From the NCBI GenBank assembly GCA_964509685.1, contig CAZDYQ010000085.1, positions 1 through 13,060 on the forward strand: 13,060 bases of DNA. Reading direction: 5' to 3'. The DNA comes from JAMLIN01 sp964509685 (GTDB lineage: Bacteria; Pseudomonadota; Gammaproteobacteria; Burkholderiales; Burkholderiaceae_E). A model generated the notes under the pieces. It saw only the letters and a list, made by a program, of their open reading frames with translations. It had not been told where the DNA came from and made no database searches. Every line of letters begins with the position of its first letter. The first letter of the stretch is position 1. This document shows, in pieces, positions 5,906-13,060 of this stretch. The translations under genes were made by a program, and so were the position numbers.

Positions 5906-7387
5906 TCAGTTGATGCCGAGGCGCTGCATGCGGTAGCGGAGCGCCCGGAAGGAAATGCCCAGCAGGCGCGCGGCCGCCGTGCGGTTGTAGCGGGTCTTCT
6001 CGAGGGCGCGCTCGATCGCCTGCCGCTCGACGAAATCGAGATAGTCGGGCAGCGACTCCGGAATGCCCTCGGGCGACAGCACCGGGGCGGGGCGCGCCGG
6101 CGACGGGCCGGCGACGGGCGAGGCGGTCTCGCCCGCCACGGCGGAATCGCGCTCGTTGGCGGCCTCGTCGGCCGCCTCGGGCCGCAGGCCGAGGTCCTCG
6201 ACGTTGATCACCTCGCCGTTGGAAAAGGCCATGGCGCGCTCGAGGATGTTCTCGAGCTCGCGCACGTTGCCGGGGAAGTTGTAGGTCTGCAGGTAGCTCA
6301 GCGTGACTGAGGAGAGCGCCGGCGCGGACGGCAGGCCGGCGCGCGCGGCGAGCCGCTCGAGGATCGCCTGCGCGAGCAGCGGGATGTCCTCGCGCCGTTC
6401 GCGCAGCGGCGGCAGCTTCAGTTCGATCACATTGAGCCGGTAGTACAGGTCCTGGCGAAAGCGCCCGGCCGCGACGCACTTGGCGAGGTCCTGGTGCGTG
6501 GCGCTGATGATGCGGACATCGACCGGGTCCTCGGACGTCCCGCCGACCTTGCGCACGCGCTTCTCCTGGATCGCCCGCAGCAGCTTCACCTGCATCGCGA
6601 GCGGCAGGTCGGCCACTTCGTCGAGGAACAGCGTGCCGCCGTTCGCCGCCTGGAAGAAGCCGTCGCGCTCCGCATCGGCCCCGGTGAAGGCGCCCTTGCG
6701 ATGACCGAAGAACTCGGCCTCCATGAGGTTCTCGGGGATCGCGCCGCAGTTGACCGCGACGAAGGGCTGGTCGCCCCGCACCCCGGCCTCGTGCACGAGC
6801 CGGGCGGCGAGCTCCTTGCCCGAGCCGGACTCGCCGGTGATCGCGACGGGCGCCATGCTGCGCGCGAGCCGCAGGATCTGCGCGCGGACCTCCGCCACCG
6901 CGGACGACACGCCGAGCATGCGTGCGGTCGGGTCCGCGGGTGGCTCGGCCGGCGCCGAGCGTGTCGACGGGGCGGCGGCCGGCAGCCGGATCGCCGAGCG
7001 CACCAGGTTGCGCACCGACTCGAGCGCGACCGGCTTGGCGAGATAGTCGAAGGCGCCGGCCTTCAGCGCCGCGACCGCATTCTCGGCGCTGCCATAGGCG
7101 GTGATGACCGCCACCGGGGTGTTCGGATGGTCGCGGGCGATCCGCTCCACCAGTTCCAGCCCCGTGCCGTCGGGCAGGCGCATGTCCGTGAGGCACAGGG
7201 CGTATTCCGTGGTCCCGAGCTGGCGCACGGCCTCGGCGAGGTCGGCGACGCAGTCCACGTCCAGGCCCATGCCGACCAGGGTCAGCTCAAGCAGCTCCCG
7301 CAGGTCGGCCTCGTCGTCGACCACGAGCACCCGCGGAATGGCCTGGTGGCGATTCCCGGCGACCCCCCGTGTCTCGATCGGCTTCAT
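5906..7387 (-). CDS. pilR: Sigma54-dependent response regulator PilR (NtrC family)
   Basis: A 493-residue activator. Receiver domain about 17-130: acidic pair D24/D25, phospho-acceptor D68 (LTDMRLPDG), T96 and K118 (LAKP). AAA+ domain about 157-400: Walker A GESGSGKE (185-192), the sigma54-contacting GAFTGA loop (232-237), Walker B GTLFLDEV with D256, and the arginine-rich LPPLRERREDIP. A Fis-type helix-turn-helix lies at about 450-490 (NRTAAARLLGISFRALRYR). Phosphorylated by PilS, PilR-type proteins drive sigma54 transcription of pilA, the type IV pilin gene. Pairing with a six-helix PilS kinase supports PilR over other NtrC relatives. The ATG overlaps the pilS stop as ATGA, with GGGGAG and AAGAGG upstream. 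It is longer than the P. aeruginosa protein because of an Ala/Pro-rich linker at about 402-446 before the DNA-binding domain. No pilin gene is nearby. Confidence 0.92.
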   Translation of the reverse strand: MKPIETRGVAGNRHQAIPRVLVVDDEADLRELLELTLVGMGLDVDCVADLAEAVRQLGTTEYALCLTDMRLPDGTGLELVERIARDHPNTPVAVITAYGSAENAVAALKAGAFDYLAKPVALESVRNLVRSAIRLPAAAPSTRSAPAEPPADPTARMLGVSSAVAEVRAQILRLARSMAPVAITGESGSGKELAARLVHEAGVRGDQPFVAVNCGAIPENLMEAEFFGHRKGAFTGADAERDGFFQAANGGTLFLDEVADLPLAMQVKLLRAIQEKRVRKVGGTSEDPVDVRIISATHQDLAKCVAAGRFRQDLYYRLNVIELKLPPLRERREDIPLLAQAILERLAARAGLPSAPALSSVTLSYLQTYNFPGNVRELENILERAMAFSNGEVINVEDLGLRPEAADEAANERDSAVAGETASPVAGPSPARPAPVLSPEGIPESLPDYLDFVERQAIERALEKTRYNRTAAARLLGISFRALRYRMQRLGIN

Positions 7388-9084
7388 CCTCTTGAGTCGC
7401 TCCCCGACGGCCTGGGCTCGATCACGAAGCCGCCGCCGTACCGTCCGCTCCCGCCCCGCTCGTAGCGTATGCCGGCGCCGTTGGCGCCGCAGAGTTCGCG
7501 GGCGAGGTACAGGCCGAGGCCGGTGCCGCGCCCCTCGGTGGTGAAGAAGGGCTCGAAGGCATGGCGCAACGCCTCGTCCGACATGCCCGGCCCGTCGTCC
7601 GCAATGCGCAATTCTAGGCGATCGCCTTCCTTCTCCGCCCATTCTATCGAGACCGCGCCCGGCGCCGTGCTCGCATAGCGCAGGGCATTTCCGACCAGGT
7701 TGGCCAGCACCCGCCGCAGGTGGTTCGAGTCGAAGACGAGCGGACGCGTGCTGCGCACCGAGACGAGGACCCGCTCCGGCTCGACACCCGCCTGGCGGGT
7801 GAACTCCGCCGCGAACGCGGGCAGGAAGCGCACCATGTCGATCGACTCGTCGCCGCTGCGGTCGCGCCGCGACAGCGAGAGCACATCCTCGATGGTGCGG
7901 TCGATCCGGACCGTGTTGTCCTCGATGATGTGCGCGAGGCGCCGCAGGGTGGGCTCGCCCAGGCGCTCGGCGAGCAGCCCGTTCGCATGCCGGATGGCGG
8001 CGAGCGGATTGCGGATCTCGTGGGCGATGGAGGCCGACAGCCGGCCCATGGACGCGAGCTTGAGCTGCTGGGCGCGCAGCTCGAGCTCGTGCATGTCCTC
8101 GACCAGGAGCACGGCGTCGCTGTCCTCGCTGTCGCGGGCGCGCATGAAGCGGACCCGCAGGTTCGGCCGGGGCTCGCCGGGCACGGCCGTGGGCGACGGC
8201 GCGGGGGCGAACTCGCCCTGGTAGGGCCTGCCGCCGGCGTGCTCGCGCCAGTTGAGGTACAGCGCCTGCAGGCCTCGCCACGCCGGGCCGAGGACATTGT
8301 CGAGCGAAGGCGCCCTGCCCTGCGCCCGCTCGAAGGGGTCGCCGGGCAGGCCCACCATCTCCTGGGCCGCCCGGTTCATGGTCCGTACCTTGCCGTGCGC
8401 GCTCACGACGATCACCCCGATGTCGAGTTCGGCAATGACGCGCTGGGTGACGGCGAGCTGGTTGCGCAGGTCCTCGCCGCGCCGCCAGGCGAGCGCCTCC
8501 TGCTGCGACAGGCGGCGGGCGAGCGAGCTGACCGCCATCGCCACCACGAAGCAGGCGATGCCGAACAGCCCGGCGAGCAGCGAGTCGGAGGCGTCGAGCG
8601 CGCCCGCGCGCCAGGAGCGAATGCCGGTCTCGGCGAGCAGCGCGAGCGTTCCCGCCGCGGCGTAGAGCGCGGCGGTCCGGGCGTTGCTGATCACCGCCGC
8701 GGCCGCGACCGACGCCACGACCAGCACGCCGAGGCCGCCGCGGATGCCGCCGGCCACGTGCATCAGCAGCACGATCGCGACCAGGTCCGTGAGCAGCTGC
8801 AGGTCGCGCAGCGGGCGGAACTTCGGGTTGCCCCAGCGGATCGTCGCGAGGTAGCCGATCCCGAGCACGAGATAGACGAAGGCGATGCTGCGGAAGCGCC
8901 CGACGTCGCCGATCTCGATCAGCACCCGGCCGTCGTAGCCCCAGGAGGCCACCAGCAGGAGAGCGGCGAGCACCACCCGGCTCACCGAGTACCAGCGCAT
9001 CGCGCTCCAGTGCGATGCCGAGACGGTGGTCGGGGCGGGGGTCGCCGCGGTCGGTGCGCGCGCCGGCGACGACGCCTGGCTCAT
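7384..9084 (-). CDS. pilS: Membrane sensor histidine kinase PilS
   Basis: A 566-residue inner-membrane kinase. About six hydrophobic segments fall at 34-50, 67-83, 98-112, 117-133, 138-151 and 171-188, the PilS arrangement with little periplasmic sequence. A PAS-like region follows at about 210-330 (DIGVIVVSAHGKVRTMNRAA), then the dimerisation/phospho-acceptor motif SIAHEIRNPLAAI with H355. The ATPase domain has the N-box N466 (LVGNALRYA), G1 DDGPGM (496-501), F-box FEPFFTT and G2 GRGTGLGL (518-525). It phosphorylates PilR. In P. aeruginosa PilS is tuned by the major pilin in the membrane; whether that holds here is inferred. ATG at 9082-9084 overlaps the upstream stop (ATGA), behind CCGAGAG. 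The stop overlaps pilR the same way, so the pair is probably translationally coupled. Residues 1-28 are an Ala/Pro/Ser-rich cytoplasmic extension. Confidence 0.9.
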   Translation of the reverse strand: MSQASSPARAPTAATPAPTTVSASHWSAMRWYSVSRVVLAALLLVASWGYDGRVLIEIGDVGRFRSIAFVYLVLGIGYLATIRWGNPKFRPLRDLQLLTDLVAIVLLMHVAGGIRGGLGVLVVASVAAAAVISNARTAALYAAAGTLALLAETGIRSWRAGALDASDSLLAGLFGIACFVVAMAVSSLARRLSQQEALAWRRGEDLRNQLAVTQRVIAELDIGVIVVSAHGKVRTMNRAAQEMVGLPGDPFERAQGRAPSLDNVLGPAWRGLQALYLNWREHAGGRPYQGEFAPAPSPTAVPGEPRPNLRVRFMRARDSEDSDAVLLVEDMHELELRAQQLKLASMGRLSASIAHEIRNPLAAIRHANGLLAERLGEPTLRRLAHIIEDNTVRIDRTIEDVLSLSRRDRSGDESIDMVRFLPAFAAEFTRQAGVEPERVLVSVRSTRPLVFDSNHLRRVLANLVGNALRYASTAPGAVSIEWAEKEGDRLELRIADDGPGMSDEALRHAFEPFFTTEGRGTGLGLYLARELCGANGAGIRYERGGSGRYGGGFVIEPRPSGSDSRG

Positions 9085-9317
9085 CTCTCGGCCGCCCGCC
9101 GGTGCTCCTCGCTGCAGTAGCTGCGGGCGCCGTCGCGCACCGCATCGGCGCGAGGAAAGTGGATGCCACAGTGGGCGCAGCGCTCCATCTCGAGCGCGCG
9201 CGGGCCGGCGTCGGCCTCGCGGCGTCGCGTCGCCTCGCGCCGCTGCAGCAGGCCGACGGCGCGCGCGACGAGGAACACCGCGCCGAGGACCGCCAGCCAG
9301 AAGATCAGCTTACCCAT
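9081..9317 (-). CDS. PP0621-like small membrane-anchored zinc-binding protein
   Basis: A 78-residue protein, ATG at 9315-9317. Residues 3-23 (LIFWLAVLGAVFLVARAVGLL) form one membrane helix, followed by a basic stretch (QRREATRRREAD). A C-terminal metal-site pattern follows: C47 and C50 (CAHCG) with C68 and H72 (YCSEEH). This fits the uncharacterised PP0621 family often found directly upstream of pilS; the family name is from memory. The cytoplasmic side is likely for the zinc part, by the positive-inside rule. Its stop overlaps the pilS start by ATGA, which points to linked expression. The function is unknown. The site resembles TRASH-like or treble-clef metal sites, but nothing shows which metal it binds. 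The ribosome site is weak (GATGGGC). Confidence 0.8.
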   Translation of the reverse strand: MGKLIFWLAVLGAVFLVARAVGLLQRREATRRREADAGPRALEMERCAHCGIHFPRADAVRDGARSYCSEEHRRAAER

Positions 9318-9358
9318 CGAAAGCCCATCGTGTTCCCGGGAATGCGCGCTCCGCGATC

Positions 9359-10183
9359 CTAGTAGCGGTCGAGGACGACCTCGAGCACGAAGCGGGTGCC
9401 GACGTAGGCGAGCAGCAGGATGCCGAAGCCGACGAACGTCATGCGCAGCGCGATCCGGCCCCGCCAGCCACGCAGCCAGCGGCCGAGGAGGAGCGCCGCA
9501 AAGACCGCCCAGGCGACGAGCGCGAGCAGGGTCTTGTGCTCGAAGCGAAAGGCCCTGCCGAAGATCTCCTCGCTGAAGACGAAGCCGCTCAGCAGCGTGA
9601 GGGTGAGCAGCGCGCAACCGATCGCGATGAGGCGAAAGAGCAGGCGCTCGAGCACCAGCAGCGGCGGGAGTTCGTCGAGGAAGCGCTCCAGCATGGGGGC
9701 GCCGGTTCCCACGCCCCCGTGCAGGGCGCGCTCGGCGCTGGCCATCAGCCCGGCATGGGCGGCGGCGATCAGCAGCACCGCGTAGGCGAGCGTGCCGACG
9801 AGCACGTGCGGCACGAACATGGGGCCACCGCCGTGATCGGCCATGGCGCCGCCGGGGAATGCCCACGGCAGCAGCACGGCCACCATCGCCACCGGCAGGA
9901 TCAGCACCTGGAGCGGCCGCATGTGCACGCGAAGGCCTTCGAACCACAGCAGGCCGATGCCGACCCAGACCGCGGCCGAAAGGACGGGGGCGAAGCCGAT
10001 GTGGGGCACCCCGTCGGGGAAGAAGGCGAATCCGAGGCTGACGAAATGGGCGGCGAGCCCGGCCAGCTGCCACCCCGAGCCGACCCGTGGCGCCGCCGCG
10101 CCGGGGCTGCGCACCGCCAGCCGCCATGCGTAGCCGTACAGGACCACCGGCAGCAGGTAGGCGACAACCAGTAGAATCGACAT
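9359..10183 (-). CDS. ypjD: YpjD-like inner-membrane protein, cytochrome c assembly (CcsA/CcmC) superfamily
   Basis: A 274-residue polytopic protein with about eight hydrophobic segments, near 3-19, 37-55, 65-80, 91-108, 123-145, 183-203, 217-234 and 247-268. Conserved-looking histidines are H46 (LAAHFVSLG), H126 (FVPHVLVGT) and H216 (FEHKTLLALVAW). The HKT motif is typical of the superfamily. The Trp-rich WGxxWxWD heme-handling signature of true CcsA/CcmC/CcmF heme lyases is absent, so a c-type cytochrome role should not be assumed. In E. coli ypjD is also divergent from ffh, which supports the assignment. The start at 10181-10183 begins the first helix cleanly (MSILLVVAYLL). An upstream ATG at 10207 would overlap the ffh start. 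Neither has a good ribosome site. It appears to be the first gene of the operon to ampD, with 41 bases to the next gene. Confidence 0.82.
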   Translation of the reverse strand: MSILLVVAYLLPVVLYGYAWRLAVRSPGAAAPRVGSGWQLAGLAAHFVSLGFAFFPDGVPHIGFAPVLSAAVWVGIGLLWFEGLRVHMRPLQVLILPVAMVAVLLPWAFPGGAMADHGGGPMFVPHVLVGTLAYAVLLIAAAHAGLMASAERALHGGVGTGAPMLERFLDELPPLLVLERLLFRLIAIGCALLTLTLLSGFVFSEEIFGRAFRFEHKTLLALVAWAVFAALLLGRWLRGWRGRIALRMTFVGFGILLLAYVGTRFVLEVVLDRY

Positions 10184-10205
10184 TGACTCAGTGTAATACA
10201 AGGCC

Positions 10206-11561
10206 ATGCTGGAAAATCTGTCGCAACGCCTCTCGCGTGTCGTCAAGACGATGCGCGGCGAAGCCCGGCTCACCGAGGCGAACACGCAGGAGATGCTGCG
10301 CGAGATCCGCATCGCGCTGCTCGAGGCGGATGTCGCCCTCCCGGTGGTTCGGGACTTCATCGCCAGGGTGAAGGAGAAGGCGCTCGGCGAGGAAGTCATC
10401 GGCAGCCTCTCGCCCGGCCAGGCCCTGGTAGGCGTGGTCCACCGGGAGCTCGTCGAGCTCATGGGCGGCGCCTCGCGCGGTCTCGACCTGTCGGCCGCGC
10501 CGCCGGCGGTGGTCCTCATGGCCGGCCTGCAGGGCTCGGGCAAGACCACCACCGTCGGCAAGCTCGCCAAGTGGCTGCGCGAGAACCAGAAGAAGAAGGT
10601 CCTGACGGTCTCGTGCGACGTGTACCGCCCGGCCGCGATCGAGCAGCTGCGTACCGTCGCGGGCCAGGCGGGGGCCGACTTCTTCGCCTCCAGCCCCGAC
10701 CAGAAGCCGGTGGAGATCGCCGCCGCCGCGCTGCAGTGGGCACGCACCCATTTCCATGACGTGCTGATCGTGGACACGGCGGGCCGGCTCGCGATCGACG
10801 AGCAGATGATGACCGAGATCCGCGAGCTCCATGCGAGCCTGCGCCCGGTCGAGACCCTGTTCGTGGTGGACGCGATGCAGGGCCAGGACGCGGTGAACGT
10901 CGCGCGCGCCTTCGGCGAGGCGCTGCCGCTCACCGGCGTCGTCCTCACCAAGCTCGACGGCGACTCGCGCGGCGGCGCCGCCCTGTCGGTACGCGCCATC
11001 ACCGGGGCGCCGATCAAGTTCGTGGGCGTCGGCGAGAAGCTCGACGGCCTCGAGACCTTCCATCCCGACCGGATGGCGAGCCGCATCCTCGGCATGGGCG
11101 ACATCGTCTCGCTCGTCGAGGAGGCCCAGCGGAACGTCGACCAGGCGGCCGCCCGCCAGCTCGCCGACAAGCTCAAGTCGGGCAACCGCTTCGACCTCAA
11201 CGACTTCCTCGCCCAGCTCGGCCAGATGAACAAGATGGGCGGCCTGGGGTCGCTCCTCGACAAGCTCCCGGCCCAGTTCCAGCAGGCGGCGGCCGGCGCC
11301 GACATGAGCCAGGCCGAGCGCCAGATCCGGCGCATGCAGGGGATCATCCATTCCATGACCCCGTCCGAGCGCAGCCGTCCCGAGACGATCAAGGCTTCGC
11401 GCAAGCGCCGCATCGCGGCGGGCGCCGGCGTCCCGGTGCAGGAAGTCAACCGCCTGCTCAAGCAGTTCGAGCAGATGCAGACCATGATGAAGCGCATGCA
11501 GAAGGGCGGGCTCGCCAAGATGATGCGCGGCATGAAGGGCATGCTGCCGGGCATCCGATGA
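10206..11561 (+). CDS. ffh: Signal recognition particle GTPase Ffh (SRP54)
   Basis: A 451-residue protein close in length to E. coli Ffh (453). With 4.5S RNA it binds signal sequences of nascent inner-membrane proteins and docks at FtsY. N domain 1-90 (LLEADVALPVV). G domain: P-loop GLQGSGKTT (107-115), DVYRPAA (138-144), DTAGR (190-194), TKLDGD (248-253), GVGE (274-277). The Met-rich M domain runs from about 320, with the RNA-binding SRKRRIAAGAG (398-408) and the C-terminal Met/Lys helix MQTMMKRMQKGGLAKMM. All GTPase motifs are intact. ATG at 10206 is preceded only by AAGG two bases away, so the ribosome site is poor. An in-frame TAGAAT at 10172-10177 could serve as -10 but lacks a good -35. 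The stop overlaps the next gene by ATGA. No ffs RNA gene was seen. Confidence 0.98.
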   Translation: MLENLSQRLSRVVKTMRGEARLTEANTQEMLREIRIALLEADVALPVVRDFIARVKEKALGEEVIGSLSPGQALVGVVHRELVELMGGASRGLDLSAAPPAVVLMAGLQGSGKTTTVGKLAKWLRENQKKKVLTVSCDVYRPAAIEQLRTVAGQAGADFFASSPDQKPVEIAAAALQWARTHFHDVLIVDTAGRLAIDEQMMTEIRELHASLRPVETLFVVDAMQGQDAVNVARAFGEALPLTGVVLTKLDGDSRGGAALSVRAITGAPIKFVGVGEKLDGLETFHPDRMASRILGMGDIVSLVEEAQRNVDQAAARQLADKLKSGNRFDLNDFLAQLGQMNKMGGLGSLLDKLPAQFQQAAAGADMSQAERQIRRMQGIIHSMTPSERSRPETIKASRKRRIAAGAGVPVQEVNRLLKQFEQMQTMMKRMQKGGLAKMMRGMKGMLPGIR

Positions 11562-13006
11562 GCACCGAGGCCGAGCGTTCCGCGCGCGAATCCCTGGCCG
11601 CCGCCTTCCGGGGGCGGCTCCTGGTCGACGACGACGCGATCGCGCCCATGCTCGTGGACTGGCGCGGCCGGTATCGCGGACGGGCGCTCGCCGTCGCCAT
11701 GCCGGACGACACCGAGGGTGTCGCCGCCGTGGTGCGCTGGTGCGCGGAGCACGGCTACGCGGTCGTGCCCCAGGGCGGCAACACGGGCCTGTCCGGCGCC
11801 GCCACCCCGGACGACGGCCCGCGCAACGTGGTGCTCTCGCTCGCCCGCATGAAGCGGGTTCGCTCGGTCGATACCGCCGGCAACACCATCACCGTGGAAG
11901 CCGGCTGCACGCTGGCCGAGCTCCATGCCGCTGCCGAACGGGTCGACCGGCTCTTCCCGCTGTCGCTGCCCTCCGAGGGCAGCTGCACCATCGGGGGCAA
12001 CCTCTCCACCAATGCCGGCGGCACCCAGGTGCTGCGCTACGGCAATGCCCGCGAGCTCTGCCTCGGGCTCGAGGTGGTGACCGCCGACGGCGCGATCTGG
12101 CCCGGCCTGCGCGGCCTGCGCAAGGACAACACCGGCTACGACCTGCGCGACCTCTTCATCGGCGCCGAGGGCACCCTCGGGGTGATCACCGCGGCCACGC
12201 TCAAGCTCTTCCCGCGCCCCGCCGCGCAGCTCACGGCGCTGGCGGCGGTGGCCGATGTCGAAGCGGCCACCCGCCTGCTCGAGCTCGCGCAGCGCCGGCT
12301 CGCGTCCACCCTCACCGCATTCGAGCTGATGAGCGCCTTCTGCCTCGAGCTGGTCGAGCGGGTGTACCCGCACTGCCCCAACCCGCTGGCGGGCGCCGGA
12401 GAGTACTTCGTGCTGCTCGAGTGCTCCGATGCCGAGGGCGAGGAACATGCCACCCGCCTCTTCGAGGGCCTGCTCGCCGAGGCCATCGATGCCGGACTGG
12501 TGGCCGACGCGGTGGTCGCGGACTCGATCGCCCGCTCGCGCGCGCTGTGGGCGCTGCGGGAGAACATCTCGGAGGCCCAGGCGGCGATCGGCAAGAACAT
12601 CAAGCACGACATCTCGGTGCCGATCTCCTCGATCGCCCGCTTCATCGAATCCACCAATGCCGAACTGCTGCGCCGCTTCCCGGACATCCGGATGGTGGTC
12701 TTCGGCCATCTCGGCGACGGCAACCTGCACTACAACGTCTCGCCCGCGACCGACCATGCCGACGAGGCGGCGCAGGACGCCTTCCTCGCGCGCCAGCCCG
12801 AGATCAACCGCATCACCCATGACGCGGTGGCCGCGTTCGATGGATCGATCTCCGCGGAGCACGGCCTCGGGGTCCTGCGCCGCGACGAGGCGGCCCGCTA
12901 CAAGTCGCCTGTCGAGATCGAGCTGATGTGGAGGATCAAGCGGGCGCTGGATCCGGGGGGGATCATGAATCCCGGCAAGGTCCTCGCCCCCCCGGCGGCT
13001 TCGTAG
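11558..13006 (+). CDS. FAD-linked oxidase, GlcD / D-2-hydroxyglutarate or D-lactate dehydrogenase type
   Basis: A 482-residue flavoprotein. The FAD-binding PCMH domain is at about 40-220: PQGGNTGLSG (71-80) for the pyrophosphate loop, then SEGSCTIGGNLSTNAGG (139-155) and IGAEGTLGVIT (201-211). The FAD-oxidase C-terminal domain carries GHLGDGNLHYN with H384 and H391, then AEHGLG with E434 and H435, the metal and substrate residues of D-2-hydroxyacid dehydrogenases. Such enzymes oxidise D-lactate, D-2-hydroxyglutarate or glycolate, passing electrons to an acceptor outside this chain. The substrate cannot be chosen from motifs alone. No glcE/glcF partner follows within the window, so a single-subunit D2HGDH/Dld-like enzyme is more likely than a GlcDEF subunit. 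There is no signal peptide. ATG overlaps the ffh stop (ATGA) and the ribosome site within ffh is weak, so coupled translation is likely. No clear terminator follows before the window ends. Confidence 0.9.
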   Translation: MSTEAERSARESLAAAFRGRLLVDDDAIAPMLVDWRGRYRGRALAVAMPDDTEGVAAVVRWCAEHGYAVVPQGGNTGLSGAATPDDGPRNVVLSLARMKRVRSVDTAGNTITVEAGCTLAELHAAAERVDRLFPLSLPSEGSCTIGGNLSTNAGGTQVLRYGNARELCLGLEVVTADGAIWPGLRGLRKDNTGYDLRDLFIGAEGTLGVITAATLKLFPRPAAQLTALAAVADVEAATRLLELAQRRLASTLTAFELMSAFCLELVERVYPHCPNPLAGAGEYFVLLECSDAEGEEHATRLFEGLLAEAIDAGLVADAVVADSIARSRALWALRENISEAQAAIGKNIKHDISVPISSIARFIESTNAELLRRFPDIRMVVFGHLGDGNLHYNVSPATDHADEAAQDAFLARQPEINRITHDAVAAFDGSISAEHGLGVLRRDEAARYKSPVEIELMWRIKRALDPGGIMNPGKVLAPPAAS

Positions 13007-13060
13007 CCGGGCGCATGACCGCGTTGGGGCGCCTCGCCGTACAAGCCGTACTGTCTTCGG

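Noticed and set aside
5895..7196. N-terminal extension of the ampD frame across pilR
   Set aside because: It is out-of-frame pilR sequence. AmpD homology begins just after the GTG at 5894.
7388..9169. N-terminal extension of the pilR frame across pilS
   Set aside because: The pilS frame carries all kinase motifs. The extension is out-of-frame sequence; pilR begins at the ATGA overlap at 7387.
10183..10188. TTGACT as a -35 for ffh
   Set aside because: A good -35, but 17 bp downstream lies the ffh start codon region with no -10-like sequence.
10184..12862. Long minus-strand open frame opposite ffh and the flavoprotein, continuous with ypjD
   Set aside because: Only its last 275 codons (to 9359) are the real ypjD. 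The rest is antisense to two well-supported genes, and stops are rare in this frame because of GC content.
13015..13060. Possible start of another plus-strand gene (MTALGRLAVQAVLSS)
   Set aside because: Only 15 codons remain before the window ends, there is no Shine-Dalgarno, and the minus strand is also open here. It cannot be judged.

Overview
The window is GC-rich chromosomal DNA with densely packed housekeeping genes, probably from a betaproteobacterium of the Burkholderiales type. Three things suggest this: the Ala/Lys/Pro histone H1-like protein, the NrdB sequence (closely similar to Burkholderia-type proteins as I recall them), and the gene order ffh / ypjD / PP0621-like / pilS / pilR / ampD / nrdA / nrdB / histone-like. 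I remember that order from Burkholderiales genomes but could not check it here. There are no transposases, phage genes, CRISPR arrays, rRNAs or tRNAs that I can support.

Layout, left to right. Bases 1-243 (-) hold the N-terminal part of a histone H1-like protein that runs off the left edge. Bases 538-1725 (-) are nrdB and 1947-4898 (-) are nrdA, the small and large subunits of class Ia ribonucleotide reductase. A 221-bp spacer separates them and contains a strong GC hairpin, a possible promoter and DnaA-box-like sites. Bases 4899-5267 are non-coding. They carry the nrdA leader, a good sigma70-type promoter and two NrdR-box-like sites spaced 31 bp centre to centre, and a terminator-like stem-loop for the operon arriving from the right. 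Bases 5268-10183 (-) form one compact operon read in the order ypjD-like, PP0621-like zinc protein, pilS, pilR, ampD. Two of its junctions are 4-bp ATGA overlaps. Bases 10206-13006 (+) are ffh (signal recognition particle GTPase), overlapping by ATGA a GlcD/D-2-hydroxyacid dehydrogenase-type flavoprotein. ffh and ypjD diverge from a gap of only 22 bp.

How the genes work together. nrdA and nrdB make deoxynucleotides, and their control region looks like the NrdR (dATP/ATP-sensing repressor) system, possibly with DnaA input as in E. coli. PilS/PilR is a membrane sensor kinase plus sigma54 activator of the type that controls type IV pilin. AmpD recycles cell-wall muropeptides. YpjD is a membrane protein of the cytochrome c assembly superfamily that is also ffh's divergent neighbour in E. 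coli. Ffh targets membrane proteins.

I found no clear new biological system. The most useful observations are regulatory: the NrdR-box pair on the nrdA promoter, the DnaA-box-like sites near both nrd genes, and the hairpin between nrdA and nrdB. Many long open frames antisense to the real genes are by-products of high GC and were rejected.
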